From positions 496,001 through 560,000 of the forward strand of contig QNQO01000673.1 in assembly GCA_003290165.1 (NCBI GenBank): a stretch of DNA of 64,000 bases, in the 5' to 3' direction. Below the pieces are notes generated by a model, which was not told where the DNA came from, did not search any database, and saw only the letters and a list, made by a program, of their open reading frames with translations. Positions 1-11,374 of this stretch are shown piece by piece (positions within the stretch are counted from its first letter, which is position 1; every line of letters begins with the position of its first letter). Made by a program: the position numbers and the translations under genes. This DNA comes from Berberis thunbergii (lineage: Eukaryota > Streptophyta > Magnoliopsida > Ranunculales > Berberidaceae).

Positions 1-787
1 TGAAATATCTGCACTCTTTTTCTTACGTCATTATATTCATGACGACCTCAAAAATGAATATCTAACTAAGGAAGATTCTTTAGTCTTATGACAATCCTTA
101 AAGGACAAATATGATCATCAAAAGACTATCACATGCCCTTTTGCTCAAAATGAATGGTTGAATTTGAGGTTTCAGAATTTTAAAACGGTGTCAGAATATA
201 ATTCTGCAATGTTCAACATTGTCTTTCGTCTTAAGTTTTGTGGAGAAAATGTGACAGATGTGCAAATGATTGAGAAAACATTATCAACATTTCATGCATC
301 TAGTGTGCTCCTGCAGCAACAACATCGAGAGCGTCACTTTACTAATTATTCTAAATTAGTGACGTGTCTCCTAGTAGCAGAAGAAAATGCTAAGGTTTTA
401 ATGAAAAATTATAATACCAAACCATCTGGTTTCATGGCATTTCAAGAAGCAAATGCTAATTACAATTTTAAAAGAGGCAAGGACAGGGAACATGCAAAAA
501 TAAATACTTTAGAAGAGGTAGCTCCTCTGGAAGAGGAAGCCAAAATGACTACTCTAACAGAGCTAATTCCTCTAACAGTAGTAATTACCCTAATAGAGGT
601 AACTACTCTAATAGAGGTGGTTATACTCGTAAAGGTCATCATAACCTTAGCCACAAATGGTCTAAAACTCTTGCTCATGACAATAATCAAAATCCTGCCA
701 AGAATAATGTGAGTGCTGCTAGAAATGATGCTTGTTATCGTTGTGGTAAACATGGGCATTGATCACATGTTTGTCGAGCACCAAAGG
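1..787 (+). pseudogene. Ty1/copia gag remnant
   Basis: This is the C-terminal part of a copia-type gag (UBN2 / gag-polypeptide family), already open at the window edge. Family blocks can be read through FKTVSEYNSAMF, the histidine- and glutamine-rich LLQQQHRERHF and LLVAEENAKVLMKNY. A zinc knuckle CX2CX4HX4C starts near 730 (CYRCGKHGH, then SHVC). The frame shifts between about 520 and 720. Two stops lie where the family has Trp: TGA at 89-91 and TGA at 760-762 inside the knuckle. Gag packages the element RNA, but this copy cannot make it. The coding sequence resumes after the MITE that follows. Confidence 0.85.
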
Positions 788-1135
788 TAGGGTTGAAAAT
801 CAAACTGAAGGTTCAATTTTTCACCTAAACCGTGAATCGAACCGACTTCAGTCGGTTTCAAAATTTTCAAACCGAAACCGAACCGACCATTAACAAAATC
901 GAACCAACTAAAATGAAATAAAATCGAACCAACCGACTATTTTAAACATATTATATTATTTTTATATAAAATGTATATTGTTTATTATATATTTTTGGTC
1001 GGTTAAAATCACATAGAAACCAAAAATCAAACCGTCCTCTTCGGTTTTGAATTTTTTAAAATCGAAATTGAACTCAAACTGAACCGATCGGTTTGGACGG
1101 TTTAATCGGTTTTGCCGATTTTTTGTTCAGCCCTA
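788..1135. mobile_element. hAT-type MITE (348 bp) inside the copia remnant
   Basis: The ends are inverted: TAGGGTTGAA at the left and TTCAGCCCTA at the right. The element is flanked by a perfect 8-bp duplication ACCAAAGG at 780-787 and 1136-1143, the size made by hAT transposases. The interior is non-coding and rich in ACCGAACC-like repeats and their complement, typical of plant hAT MITEs. It separates the gag zinc knuckle from the protease of the host copia element. Confidence 0.88.
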
Positions 1136-1143
1136 ACCAAAGG

Positions 1144-2347
1144 AAGCAACGAAGAAATATCGAGCTTCCATTTCCACCACAGAGACAAATTTGATGCAAT
1201 GGGGAGATAATGATAACCCACCAAAACATCCCGTTACTATTACTCACTTGGATTCTTCTGATTTTTTCCAAGACATTGACAAATCATGTTTGTAAAACCT
1301 AATATTTTGCTTTCTAGTTGTTTATCTACTTTGCTTGTCAATTATATGCATGTTAGCTCATTACTTATTTACTGTATTTGTTTATATGTAAAGGTATGGA
1401 TAACGACATACATATAATGGACGATGATATATGTTTGATTGATAGTGCCACTACACATACCATATTGAAGAGTCACAAAATTTTCTCATCAATAGATATG
1501 AAAACACAAAAGGTGTCTACTATAGCTGGCCCTGTGAACCTTATTGAAGGCACTAGTAGAGCTAATTTGGTATTACCAAATGGTACCTATTTATTATTTA
1601 TTCAGAATGTGTTATATTCAAACAATTCTAGAAGGAACTTGCTCAATTTCAATGATATATGCATGAATGGGTATCATATTGAAACAACTAATGAAGGACA
1701 CAAATAATACTTATGCATCATACATAGTGTTGGGAGTAAGAAACTCACACTAGAAAAATTATCCCTTGTCTCTTTGGGATTATATTGCACAACCATTGGC
1801 ACTATTGAATCACACACCATTTTAAGCCAACAACTTAAAGCTCATCACAAACTCGATGACCCGTACATTTTACTTCTTTGGCATGATCGTGGGTCACCCT
1901 AGACCCATCATGTTAAAGAAAATTGTAAAACAATCACTTGGTCATCCGTTAGCACATACTCAACTCCACATCCCTAGTGGATATTTGTGCATTCCTTGTT
2001 CACAAGGTAAACTTATTACTAAACCACATCCTCTCAAGATTTATACTGAGTCACCATCATTCTTATAGAGAATATAAGGTGACATTTGTGGACCAATTCA
2101 TCCTACTAGTGGAGCTTTTAGATATTACATGGTTTTAATATATGCTTCCACTAAATGGTCTTATGTATGTCTTATTTCCACTCGTAATCTTGCTTTTTCC
2201 AAGTTTTTAACACAACTCGTTAAACTTCAAGCCCAATTCCTTGACTATCATATCAAGTCTATCCATCTTGATAATGCCGTAGAGTTACTTCACAGGTATT
2301 TAATGATTTTTATTCATCCATAGGGATTGATGGTTAACATTCAGTAC
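1144..2347 (+). pseudogene. copia protease and integrase N-terminal part
   Basis: This continues the copia polyprotein. The aspartic protease has the motif LIDSATTHTIL near 1435-1467, with DSA at the active site instead of DSG or DTG. After a frameshift comes the gag-pre-integrase zinc-binding region (WHD, LGHP, then CIPCSQGK), at about 1870-2010. The integrase core follows with GPIHPTSGAFRYYMVLI and IKSIHLDNAVE, covering two of the D,D,E residues. Stops at 1705-1707, 2066-2068 and about 2321 kill it. The coding sequence breaks at 2347, where the next hAT element sits. Confidence 0.82.
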
Positions 2348-2439
2348 CAGTGTTCTAAAAAACGGCCTAGGCGCTAGGCATTAGAGAAATGCCCAGATTA
2401 ATGGTTGGGTGGTTTAGGCGGTCTGGGCGAGTTTTTTTT

Positions 2440-3110
2440 AAAGCCGGCTAGGCAAGACTTCCCCCTATCATCTTGAAACCCAGCACGGACGATACTGTAG
2501 ATCCGTCCTACTGCCTTACCAAAAAATTTTCCATCTTTCACGACATATAGGGAGGACATGGGGTCGACGTGTCCCGACAAGCATACACCATTCCTTCGGT
2601 TTGCCCCCTTTCATCTCCGGCATACGGGATGTCTTTCCTTGTGAATATGCATACATGAATTAGCCCCTTCTCCCACACGGGCTACCTCCGCCTTCGTTGG
2701 TGAGCCGAAAACATCAAACTGCACGCATGACGTGTTCGGGTCGAAGCGAGGCCCTACTAAAGTTCTTATTCTTCTTATGTTCTGATTTGAGCAACTTTTC
2801 TGTTTTGGACGCTTCCTTATCTGTATGGTCGGGCTGGAGTGGGAGATTGGCATGGCAGCAGTTCTATCCAAATATAGATTTCCTATCCGGGGGGGGGGGG
2901 GGGGGGGGGGGGGCTTGGTCTCGGACCACTTCCCCAGGTTCGGACTGGGAAAGCAAATAAGGGGAGGGATCTTAGCGAGTGGGGGATTGAAAAAAATGAC
3001 TACTTGCTTGCTTGGGTTTAAGGTAGGGAGTTAGGTTTTGGAATAAACGAATAGGAATAAATTCTCATCTGAGGCTTCTTTCTTCTTCCTAGGTTTAGGG
3101 AATAAAGGCT
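2440..3110. other. GC-rich block inside the hAT element, possibly organelle-derived
   Basis: Composition changes from the AT-rich termini to mixed, GC-richer sequence without long reading frames, resembling plant mitochondrial intergenic DNA in style. The likeness is an impression of composition and texture only; no mitochondrial gene is recognised. It could equally be unrelated nuclear filler. Confidence 0.3.
2889..2913. repeat. Poly-G tract of about 25 bases
   Basis: An uninterrupted G run follows TATCC inside the hAT element. Its length is uncertain because such runs are error-prone in sequencing. Confidence 0.9.
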
Positions 3111-3585
3111 GATTGTGTTCTTATTTTATTTTTCTTTCCTCTTGTTTAGAAAAAAATAATTTAATTATTTTTTATTCAGTATATGTCTGAATGTAGCAAA
3201 TGATGATTACTTAATGGAATTTTCAAAGGATCTGTCAGTACCAATTTTAGTAATGTAGATTTAATCAAACATGACTGAGGTCATTCATGCAGTTGAAGAA
3301 AAATAAAGAGTATGTTTGGATATTTGTCCACAAATTCAACTTTGTATAAAGTACCCATCATGACCAACTTCAGTCATTTGAGTATTAATAAATTTTGTTC
3401 ATGATTGTTAATTTTTCATGTTTTTAAATTTTGCATATGTATCTTGGCATTAAATTGGATGTAATTGATAAGGTATTATGCTCAACTTTTGTAAATTATT
3501 AAAGTTATAATACAAAACCTAAAACGCTAGGCACCTGCTCGCCACCCGCCCACTGCCTAGTGTTTTTTAGAATATTGTTCAGTAC

Positions 3586-4228
3586 CACATGTACATCAAC
3601 AAAATGGCTTAGCAGAATCTCTAATTAAATGTATCCAACTTATTGCTAGGGCTTACTTATGCATTCTAGATTACCTGTTAGTGTTTGTGGTCATGCAATC
3701 TTATATGTCGAAAAGTTACTTCGCCTAAGACCTTCTTCATACCATATCTATTCCCCTTTACAACATTTGAGGGGTTGTCCACTAAATATTTCACATTTAT
3801 GCCAATTTGGTTGTGTTGTACATGTACCTATCCCACCTCCGAAACGGACTAAAATGGACCCTCAACGTCGCATAGGCATTTATGTCGGTTTTGACACACC
3901 ATCCATTATTCGATATCTTGAACCTTCTACTGGTGATGTTTTTACTACTCAATTTGCAGATTGTCAGTTCGATGAGAATGTATTCCCACCGTTAGGGGAA
4001 GACAAACAAAGTCTTATAGAACAAGAACGGTGTGAATTATCGTGGAATACTTCCACTTTGTCTCACCTGGACCCTAAAACATCCCAATGCGATGATGAGA
4101 TAAGGAAAATATTACATCTTCAGGCAATTGCGAATCAATTACCTGATGCAGCTAAAGTAACAAAGTCACATATACCATCAAAGGCCGCTTACATCTCTAG
4201 TTTGGCTCCCCTGCCTCCCATAAGCTGA
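3586..4228 (+). pseudogene. copia integrase end and SH3-like linker
   Basis: Reading resumes right after the hAT TSD with the integrase block NGLAESLIK-like (stops in frame), then an open stretch from 3659: the C-terminal integrase and retroviral-polymerase SH3-like region. Visible family motifs are CQFGCVVHVPIPPPKRTKMD, RRIGIYVGFDTPSIIRYLEP, and the FADCQFDENVFPPLG block. The frame stops at 4226-4228 before any reverse transcriptase motif such as YVDD, and none follows, so the pol half with RT and RNase H is missing. No LTR is visible on either side. Confidence 0.82.
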
Positions 4229-5580
4229 TAAAGATGGAGACTAGTATGCCTCCTCTCTCGCATTTATCTGCAACTCAAATCATGACTTGTAATCAACAAA
4301 TGTTTAGATTCAAGCTCTCAGGCTATTGTATGACTCTTGTAACTTTCAATCTCTCGGTTACATTTCTACAAAATTTTAGTATAATAGGCTACAATCAACT
4401 CATAAATCACAAACCCAATTGTACAAGATGAACAATTACCCGGGTTAAAACCTGAAAAGTAAGTACACTTGAAAACTAATCACCAAACATTGGCCTAAAA
4501 TTTTAAAGGTGAACAATTTACAATCTCCTATTTCAGTCTCTACAACAGCTCTCCTTGATTCACTAGGCCTGTGCTTGTATTCCAATTACAACTTCCACTT
4601 TAAATGTCACCATGTACACATTGTATAACATGCCAAGATTCAAGGTTTAGATCAAACAAGCTTAATTGCTACACTTTACAATCAGGATATTGTCCAAATG
4701 CAAACATAGGTAGAGGTCCCAATAACGCATTAATGCCATAATTTATATAAAAACATGGAAAGATTTGGAGGTTTGGATCAAACAAACACACTTTCTACGC
4801 TTCGCCACCAGGATACCGTCCAAACTCATACTTTTTTTATTACTTTTTCAATGATTGAGTTATAGGAGTCGGAAGCAACAATATCACCCCCTACATAGTA
4901 CCTATTTCAACTATTGGAACTAACACTAATTATTACAACCAGGCCTTCAGGCTATCACCACTAGCTCCAAAAGGTAATCAATCAAACAGAAGAACCATTA
5001 TCGGCTTCAGTGAACAGAGGAATACATGGGAAGAAACAGAAAACAGAGATACATAAATCAATGGACTAAAAGAAATAAATTTGCAAAATTACTTTATAAA
5101 ACTATGAAGTTTACACTTTTCACCTATAATGAAATTTGCTATTATACCAACTTCAGTCATATGTGCAACCTTCTTTCCAACTTGATGAATTATCAGGTAA
5201 AGTCTTAAAGACCTTTCCTTCCAGGGTACCTATGATGAACTTCATTATTTGATTAACACAAATAAATATAACGAATCGGCCCTTATATCAATAAAAATTT
5301 CTAGACCCAAAGACAAGGTCAAAACCATTTTTCACATTAGATTTCCCATTTCCTGTTCTAGATGTCGCTTTATTGGTGCCTGCATCCATCAACGACTACT
5401 GATATTTCAGTCACTATAATAATCCATTCAGAGTACATCACCAATCACTTTTCAAGAAATCCACTACTTTGGAATATTTCACAATATTGAAAAATAGATT
5501 GACATAACATTTTGAGCTTTTTATTCCACGCTAATGCTGAAACCAAATCATTATGGGGGAAAAACACTGAATGCCCCAAC
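4229..5580. other. AT-rich DNA with no recognised gene
   Basis: Only short, stop-rich frames are present. No LTR, TIR or RNA gene is recognised. It lies between the truncated copia element and a weak LINE relic. Confidence 0.6.
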
Positions 5581-5589
5581 CAAGTTCAG

Positions 5590-6210
5590 CTAAGGCTAAG
5601 GTTTTGGAAAGAACTTCGTAGTGTGTGAGATTTTTGGAACATGCCATGGGTAGTGGTGGAGATTTCACTGTGGCTGTTCATGGATAACCATGCATGATTT
5701 TCTACCTTTGTTTAGGAGAATAACCTTAGCGATATCTAATGAGGGTAAGGGCAAGGTTGTAGGAGGGTGGGCCACATAATTTTGAAAATTATTATACGCT
5801 TATTCCTATTTCACAGTAAACTATAGAAATGATGCTTGTGTTGATAAACGATATGGTTCAAAAGGAGTGGCCGAGACGTGAAGAAGTTATTATCTGTAAT
5901 ACTTATTAAATGCAATTTTTTTTAAAAGGAAACGAAACTAGTTAAGAACTAGGGTTTAAGAGAAGTTCCTAGAGCAGTGAATGCCCCTCCCACAAAAATT
6001 TTCCTAGCTCTTGGAGTACCTCAACCTTAGGAAATTCAACAAGGATATAGTTGTAGCAGAAGTGAGGCTTGATGACGTGGCTCTCCAAGGAGGAGGACAA
6101 ATGAAACTTTTTTGTCTTTGGTTGCAATCGGGAAATTCTCTCAAGGAAAATCTACAAATGATTGCTAGATTGCATATGCAAATGGAAAGATGCCACATCT
6201 TAAAAATGTG
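5590..6210 (+). pseudogene. LINE ORF2 endonuclease relic
   Basis: In one frame the DNA reads FWKELRSV, stop, DFWNMPWVV at about 5607-5660. One lost base later, a shifted frame reads GGDFTV. Together this looks like the plant L1 endonuclease block in which LW-EL is followed by PW-GGDFN. The stop is TGA where Trp is expected. From 6011 a short open stretch with DDVALQGG may continue the endonuclease. The call rests on short motifs and no terminus is seen. Confidence 0.42.
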
Positions 6211-6838
6211 AGGAAGGAGGGTGGAAACAAGTGCAACGATCTGTATGTTAGCACGAGGACACAGTCCAATTGATGGTGAACAAAAGGGATCTCTTTGAAC
6301 GAGATCTCGATAAGGGGGTGTATGATTTTTATTTTAGTTTTTTAACATAAAGATAAGCGAGAAAAAAAAATTCAGCAATGATGTTGAAAATAGCTTTGTT
6401 TCTTGAATTTTTCATGAGAAATATTCAGCCCCCCCCCAACAGAAATAAATAAATAAAATAAAAAATCATAATTTCACTAGAACATGTAGTGGAAGGTCAT
6501 AAATTCAATCGTTACTTCCCCACTTTCTCTCCTCTTCTCCACTATTTTTTTTTTTACTGTTGTTTTTGGTTTCCATGAAATAAAATAAAATAAATCAAAG
6601 TCACCCTAAGAGGAAGTAAATGCAGTCGTTTATAGTTATGATCGAGATAAAACTTCAAGCCCCATTCCCAGTTAGGTTCTACAAATTATAAAAGATGTTG
6701 GAGTTTTGTAGGGGTGGTGGTGGAAGTGGTCTAAGAATTCAATTTGTCTCATGCGCGCCCATAAGGGTACGAAAATTACCTCCAAATGCTGAAAGATCTC
6801 TTTACTTAATAGTTCCATTTCAATGTCAAAACCATAAT

Positions 6839-7394
6839 TTATGTCATAGGCCTTGTCATTGTCGATAAGCCATGCCCAACAAGGATAACTCTCATATGCC
6901 CATCATCTAATTCTTCCATTTCCAAGGGAGCTGAAAAGTAGAAAGAAACATAAGTTAGATAGCTAAACTACAGAGATGCACATTTCTGCATATTGTATAA
7001 CTATTATATGGTAAGACTAATATTTTACCTGAAACAATTTCGCCGGCTTGCCACCCAGCGACACTAATACAATAAAACAAAGAATCTTCGTCTATCTTCA
7101 AATTCTCATAAGCAAAATATACGTTGCCAATCGTGGCAGCTTCATAAAGCAAAGGCAGCTTCTTGATGTAAGATATATCCTAAAGACAATGCAATAAATA
7201 AGTTGACATGTCAACACTGTAAAAGATAATATCTTCAACTAAGAAATTTTAGTCTGTTCAATACCATCAATTAGACTGTTATTTCATTCTATTTTACCTT
7301 TCTTGGAACAGAAAAAGCTTGCAAATGAGCTAGTAATCCAAGCCAATACGCATTTGACTTTGATTCTGCTTCATGTCTCATCAGTAGGGTTCGC
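6839..7394 (-). pseudogene. C-terminal exons of chloroplast stromal processing peptidase
   Basis: Three exons splice cleanly on the minus strand: 7394-7298, 7179-7029 and 6930-6839 (stop TAA at 6841-6839). Introns of 118 and 98 bp have GT...AG ends. The joined reading is 112 residues without an internal stop: RTLLMRHEAESKSNAYWLG, then LYEAATIGNVYFAYENLKID, then a tail with GLSTMTRP. These match the C-terminus of plant stromal processing peptidase (SPP/CPE), an M16 zinc metallopeptidase of about 1,260 residues that removes transit peptides in the stroma. The catalytic HXXEH half is absent. Upstream exons, expected above 7400, are replaced by retroelement sequence. It is an orphan fragment or the 3' end of a broken gene. 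The usual AGAQAGE appears as AGWQAGE. Confidence 0.82.
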
Positions 7395-7499
7395 CTACAA
7401 CAATCAAGTGTTGATTTAAGAAACTTCCTCTAGTGGCGTAATTTTTTAACAATAGCTAGCATCAGCTTCTTATTCAATCTTCAGCCTACTAGGTACTCA

Positions 7500-9486
7500 G
7501 CTGCGATGCATCATCAATCCCAATAATCGCAAGTGGTCCTTCTCAAAACCAGAAGCTACAACCTCTGCTTCCGCGAGCAATTCAGAATCATGTTCCTCCC
7601 TCAATGGGGTGGGCAATTTGGAATTCACCTCGACCCCAACGCGAGACTTCTTCTAGCCTATGAAGGAGGCAAACGTATCTAAAAGCCCCTTTGTGTTCGG
7701 CAGGGTGGAACCTTAATTGCAGAGACCTTCCTTTTCTTGGAAGGGGCTCCACATTCGGATTTAACTTTCGGCGCTTTGAAGAGAGTGGGAGCCATGTGCA
7801 AGTGGGCTCACAAACCACTGCGATTAAAATTGGAAGGCAAATAACTTCCTCCACACTCATTTTAGGCATGTCACGGAATGCCTCCATAATAGCCTTCTCC
7901 TCCGCAGAAAGAGGAGTAGTAGGGAACCTCCCTACAAAAAACACAAGCAACGATCAGCATACAATCAACACAACATAATCAATGGGTACTATACCTACGA
8001 AGTGGCTTGAACTCCTGTTCAAGCGGACAACCATTGAAATTAAAGTACTTCAAATCCGAAGGAGTCGGGAAGCAAAATTTCTGCTAGAATTTAAAGTCAT
8101 CCGACAATTTTTTGAAGAAAGTTGGTGAAGTCATCTTGCACACGTCGTGATCGTTCAACCAAGGAGAATTCAATAATTGAATCACCCTCGAAGTCACGCG
8201 GACACCAACATCCTTTGCCCTGATCAATATAAGAAGAATAGTCCTATACCCATTTGATACCAACTGAGCAGGAGGGATTCCAATAAATTTCAGAAAGCCC
8301 CAGATCTTGTCAAACACAATAAAATGGAGGCCAGTTTGAAGCATGTCGTGGTGCAAACAAACGAATCCTTTTGAAGGAATCATTGGCGTCTGATCATCAC
8401 TCAAAGTGTAGAGTGGCAGATCTTGAGGCCCCACATGTCTTTCGAATCTCAGCCAGGCTCGATTCAAAAGCCAACCTATCTTCGAAGAACTGGAGGCCCT
8501 TGTCAAGAAGCTTATCGTCAAGGTGATTTTGGCGAGCCATGAAAAAAGTGAATTAACTTTCAATGAAAAGTTGGACAGAACAGAGTTTCCAAAAATGAAG
8601 AAATGGAATAGTCTATTTCTGCAGAAAGGGAGATCTAAATAAGGATTGACTTCCTGCATTTTCTCCACTGAACCGATGCACGCTTAATTAAAGGATCGCT
8701 GCTCAAGTAACGGTTTAGACTCAATCATTATGAGCGGCGTATCTTTTCAAGAAGTTACTTAGTGAAGTGATGCGATGACCCACTAACTCGGGGGGGGGGG
8801 ATAGCTGATGATAGACTGAAACGTTATCTCTTTTACACTGTATACGTGTGATGATGATCTTAAGGAACAACAGGCCCAAGCGTCAGTCTAGCACTGACCC
8901 GGCCCAAATGGTATTCATCCCACGAAGTGCAGTCTGCATGACGGACCCAAATTACCACAGCCTACTAAGCTCATACGTCTCACAGCCATCCCCAACACCC
9001 GTAAGACCTATTAAGGCAAGTATCTCGGGGATTAGCTTCAAATAGGCAAGCCAACAACACTTTGTTTTCAACTAGGAAACAAATACCAGAGTATATGTCA
9101 TACATGAAAACTTTCATCTATGGACAACACTCCAATTGAAAACTATCTCCCGCGAATCTAGGAACACAAGTCTACCATGAAAACTTCCCTCCTCAAGATG
9201 ATTCATAATTAGATAAGGATCTCCAAGCAGATCGATCTCCTTCCCTAAATTACGTCACTGATGGCCTGGTCGAACCGAGACTCTAGCACTATAAATAAGA
9301 CATGAGGTTGGTAAGCTAAGGTACGCTATAAATTTCATGTTTATAGCATTAAGCCTATCTCAGATCCATGTTTGACTTTAGCATTAGAGCGTCGTCGGCC
9401 ACCACAATGGTGGTCTGTGGCTCACATGCGTTCCTTGTGCAGGTCAGTTGGTCAAAGTCAAACAGGAAGCAAAATTGACTGCATCA
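7500..9486 (-). mobile_element. Gypsy-type retroelement, copy A (3'-truncated)
   Basis: The element reads leftward. Its LTR-like 5' end starts TGATGCAGTC at 9486, the same start as copy B at 10081. Homology to copy B runs through the leader into the ORF and ends near 7500, next to the peptidase fragment; that boundary is approximate. An 11-base G run lies in the leader near 8791. No second LTR is found. Confidence 0.72.
7588..8540 (-). pseudogene. Gag-like protein of copy A (putative gypsy-type transposon domain)
   Basis: The start at 8540 reads MARQNHLDDKLLDKGLQFFE, parallel to MAQEDI...LDDAVLAKGLEFFE of copy B. After a frameshift near 8430 the frame gives DQTPMIPSKGFVCLHHDMLQ, then FIGIPPAQLVSNGYRTILL. 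This matches the plant domain called putative gypsy-type transposon (Transposase_28), found in retroelements with a gag-like role. A further piece at 7950-7588 (GRFPTTPLSAEEKAIMEAFR) matches copy B near 12220. There are several frameshifts and no pol domains. The family assignment is from memory of the motif pattern. Confidence 0.6.
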
Positions 9487-10080
9487 CAATATATAATAAG
9501 AATTATATTATTAATATCGAGAAATGAAATCCACAGCTGAGAAAATATTGATTCTAACGTTAAATTTTGAAAAAAAAGGTAAATATTACATTTTTTAAGT
9601 AGCCCACGTGGAAAGAGGATTAAGAATTTAATTTCAAGCCTATTCTTTTGTGCAACGTGTTCATAGATGGATAGTTTGAAGTATTATACAAAAGTAGATA
9701 TAATCACAACATATTTTTATTTTATTTCCTTGCATTTTTAAAGCATAATATGGATGGTCGTTTCAAATGATAGTTGGCCTTCTCATTTTAAAATTAAAAA
9801 GAACATTCCATTATTGATCTTAGCTCATACACTTTTTTTCTAAAATTTCTCCCTACTCTTTCTGTCAGTCTCATGTTTTCCATAATAATATAATAGGATA
9901 TTCTATTAAACTTGAAAAAACCAGACACGACGAGTTCGAAAACATTCAAAAATTTGCTTACAAAAATTTCAAGCAAACATATATGTGATTCATGCCTTTC
10001 CACACTCACTGGCTAGTTTATATAATGCACAAACTTGTTAAAAATAAAATATAATAATAAAAAGCCACCTGCATGTATTA
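9487..10080. other. AT-rich spacer between divergent retroelement copies
   Basis: 594 bp lie between the two TGATGCAGTC ends. No gene or terminal repeat is recognised. It would be the loop if the flanking inverted copies paired. Confidence 0.6.
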
Positions 10081-11284
10081 TGATGCAGTCGATTTCCACT
10101 CCATGATCTGACCTAGTCCTGCTAACTTGTTTGACCTACACAAGTAGCACACATGAGCCACAGACCACCGTGGGTGGTCGATGACACTCCGATGCTAAAG
10201 TCAGACAAGGATCTGAGGAAGGTGTAATGGTGTAACATGGATTTTGTAGCGTACTTTAGCTTACCAACCTCGTGTCTTATCTATAGTGCAAAAAGTCCTG
10301 GTTTAATCAGGCCATTGTAGGCGTAATTTAGGAAGGAGATCTTCATGGAGATCCCTCTCTATTAAGAGTCATGCTGCAGAAGGAAAGTCCTCCGTTTGGC
10401 TCTGCAGTCCTAGATACGCGGGATATAGTTCACAATCCAAGAGCAATCCGTAGAAGGGAGTTTCCCTGTGTAAAAGATACTCTGGAGTTTGCTTCCTAGT
10501 TGGAAGCAGAGAACAACTGTAATTGCCCGTCTGAAGTTGATCCTCTAGATACTTGCATGAAGATGGCTTATGGGTATTGAGGACAGCTGTGAGACGTGTG
10601 GGCCTAGTGTGCCATGAGAGTTTGGGCCCGTCTGGCAGGCTGAAGTTGAGAGGGCTTAGAACCACTTGGGCTGGATCTGTATTAGGCTGATGCTTAAGCC
10701 TGTGGTTCCTCGAAATCGTCATGACACGTGTACGAATCTAGGCCATGACCGTTTTAATGTATCATCAGCTATTCCCCTCGAGTTTGTGGGCCGTCACATC
10801 GGTTCGCTAAGTTGTATATGGAAAGGATGTGTCGCTCATGATGATTAAATTTGAATCGTTGCTTGAGTCGCGTGCTGCATTAATTGAACATGCGTTGGTT
10901 CGGTGAAAAATGGGAGGGAACCCATCACCTATATAGGTCATCCGTAGTGCAGAGTCTGACTCTTATACTTTTATTGCTTTCAAAGATATCGTTCTGATTA
11001 GAAGAGTTTATTCGTCTTCCCTATGGCTCAGGAGGATATCTGTGGAGACCCTTGTATGGGCGGACCTGAGGGGGAGGATGAGGGTTGGAGCCCAATAGGC
11101 CCAAGCCCAAAAGGGTTGGCAAACTACAAAGGGGGAGATAGTCCACATCGCCTGGGTGTGGAAGGGGGATGTGCTATATATGTGCGAGGTTGGATTCCCA
11201 TAGTACGAGGCATTTTAAAGCCGTGCGGGCCAGTTCGGCCAAGAGCAAAAAATATCGTACTGTGTGAATCGGGTCGTTACAAAA

Positions 11285-11296
11285 TGGTATCAGAGC
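11285..11296 (+). promoter_or_regulatory. TRIM primer binding site (initiator tRNA-Met type)
   Basis: TGGTATCAGAGC begins 3 bp after the left LTR. It is the standard plant complement of the initiator methionine tRNA 3' end. Confidence 0.92.
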
Positions 11297-11362
11297 CTAA
11301 CCAAGCCAGAAGTGTGCTGACGTGAATGTTGGGCCAGTGTGCCAACGTGGACATTGGGCCCC

Positions 11363-11374
11363 AAGGGGGTGGAC
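11363..11374 (+). promoter_or_regulatory. TRIM polypurine tract
   Basis: AAGGGGGTGGAC lies directly upstream of the right LTR, where the plus-strand primer is expected. Confidence 0.75.

Larger units (their letters stand above)
2348..3577. mobile_element. Non-autonomous hAT element, 1.23 kb
   Basis: The ends are inverted: CAGTGTTCTAAAAAAC at the left and GTTTTTTAGAATATTG at the right, two mismatches in 16. A perfect 8-bp TSD TTCAGTAC lies at 2340-2347 and 3578-3585. Subterminal regions carry GGCCTAGGCGCTAGGC-type repeats on both sides. There is no transposase. About 600 bp of the interior differ sharply in composition from the ends (see separate entry). It is inserted in the integrase core of the copia remnant. 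Confidence 0.9.
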
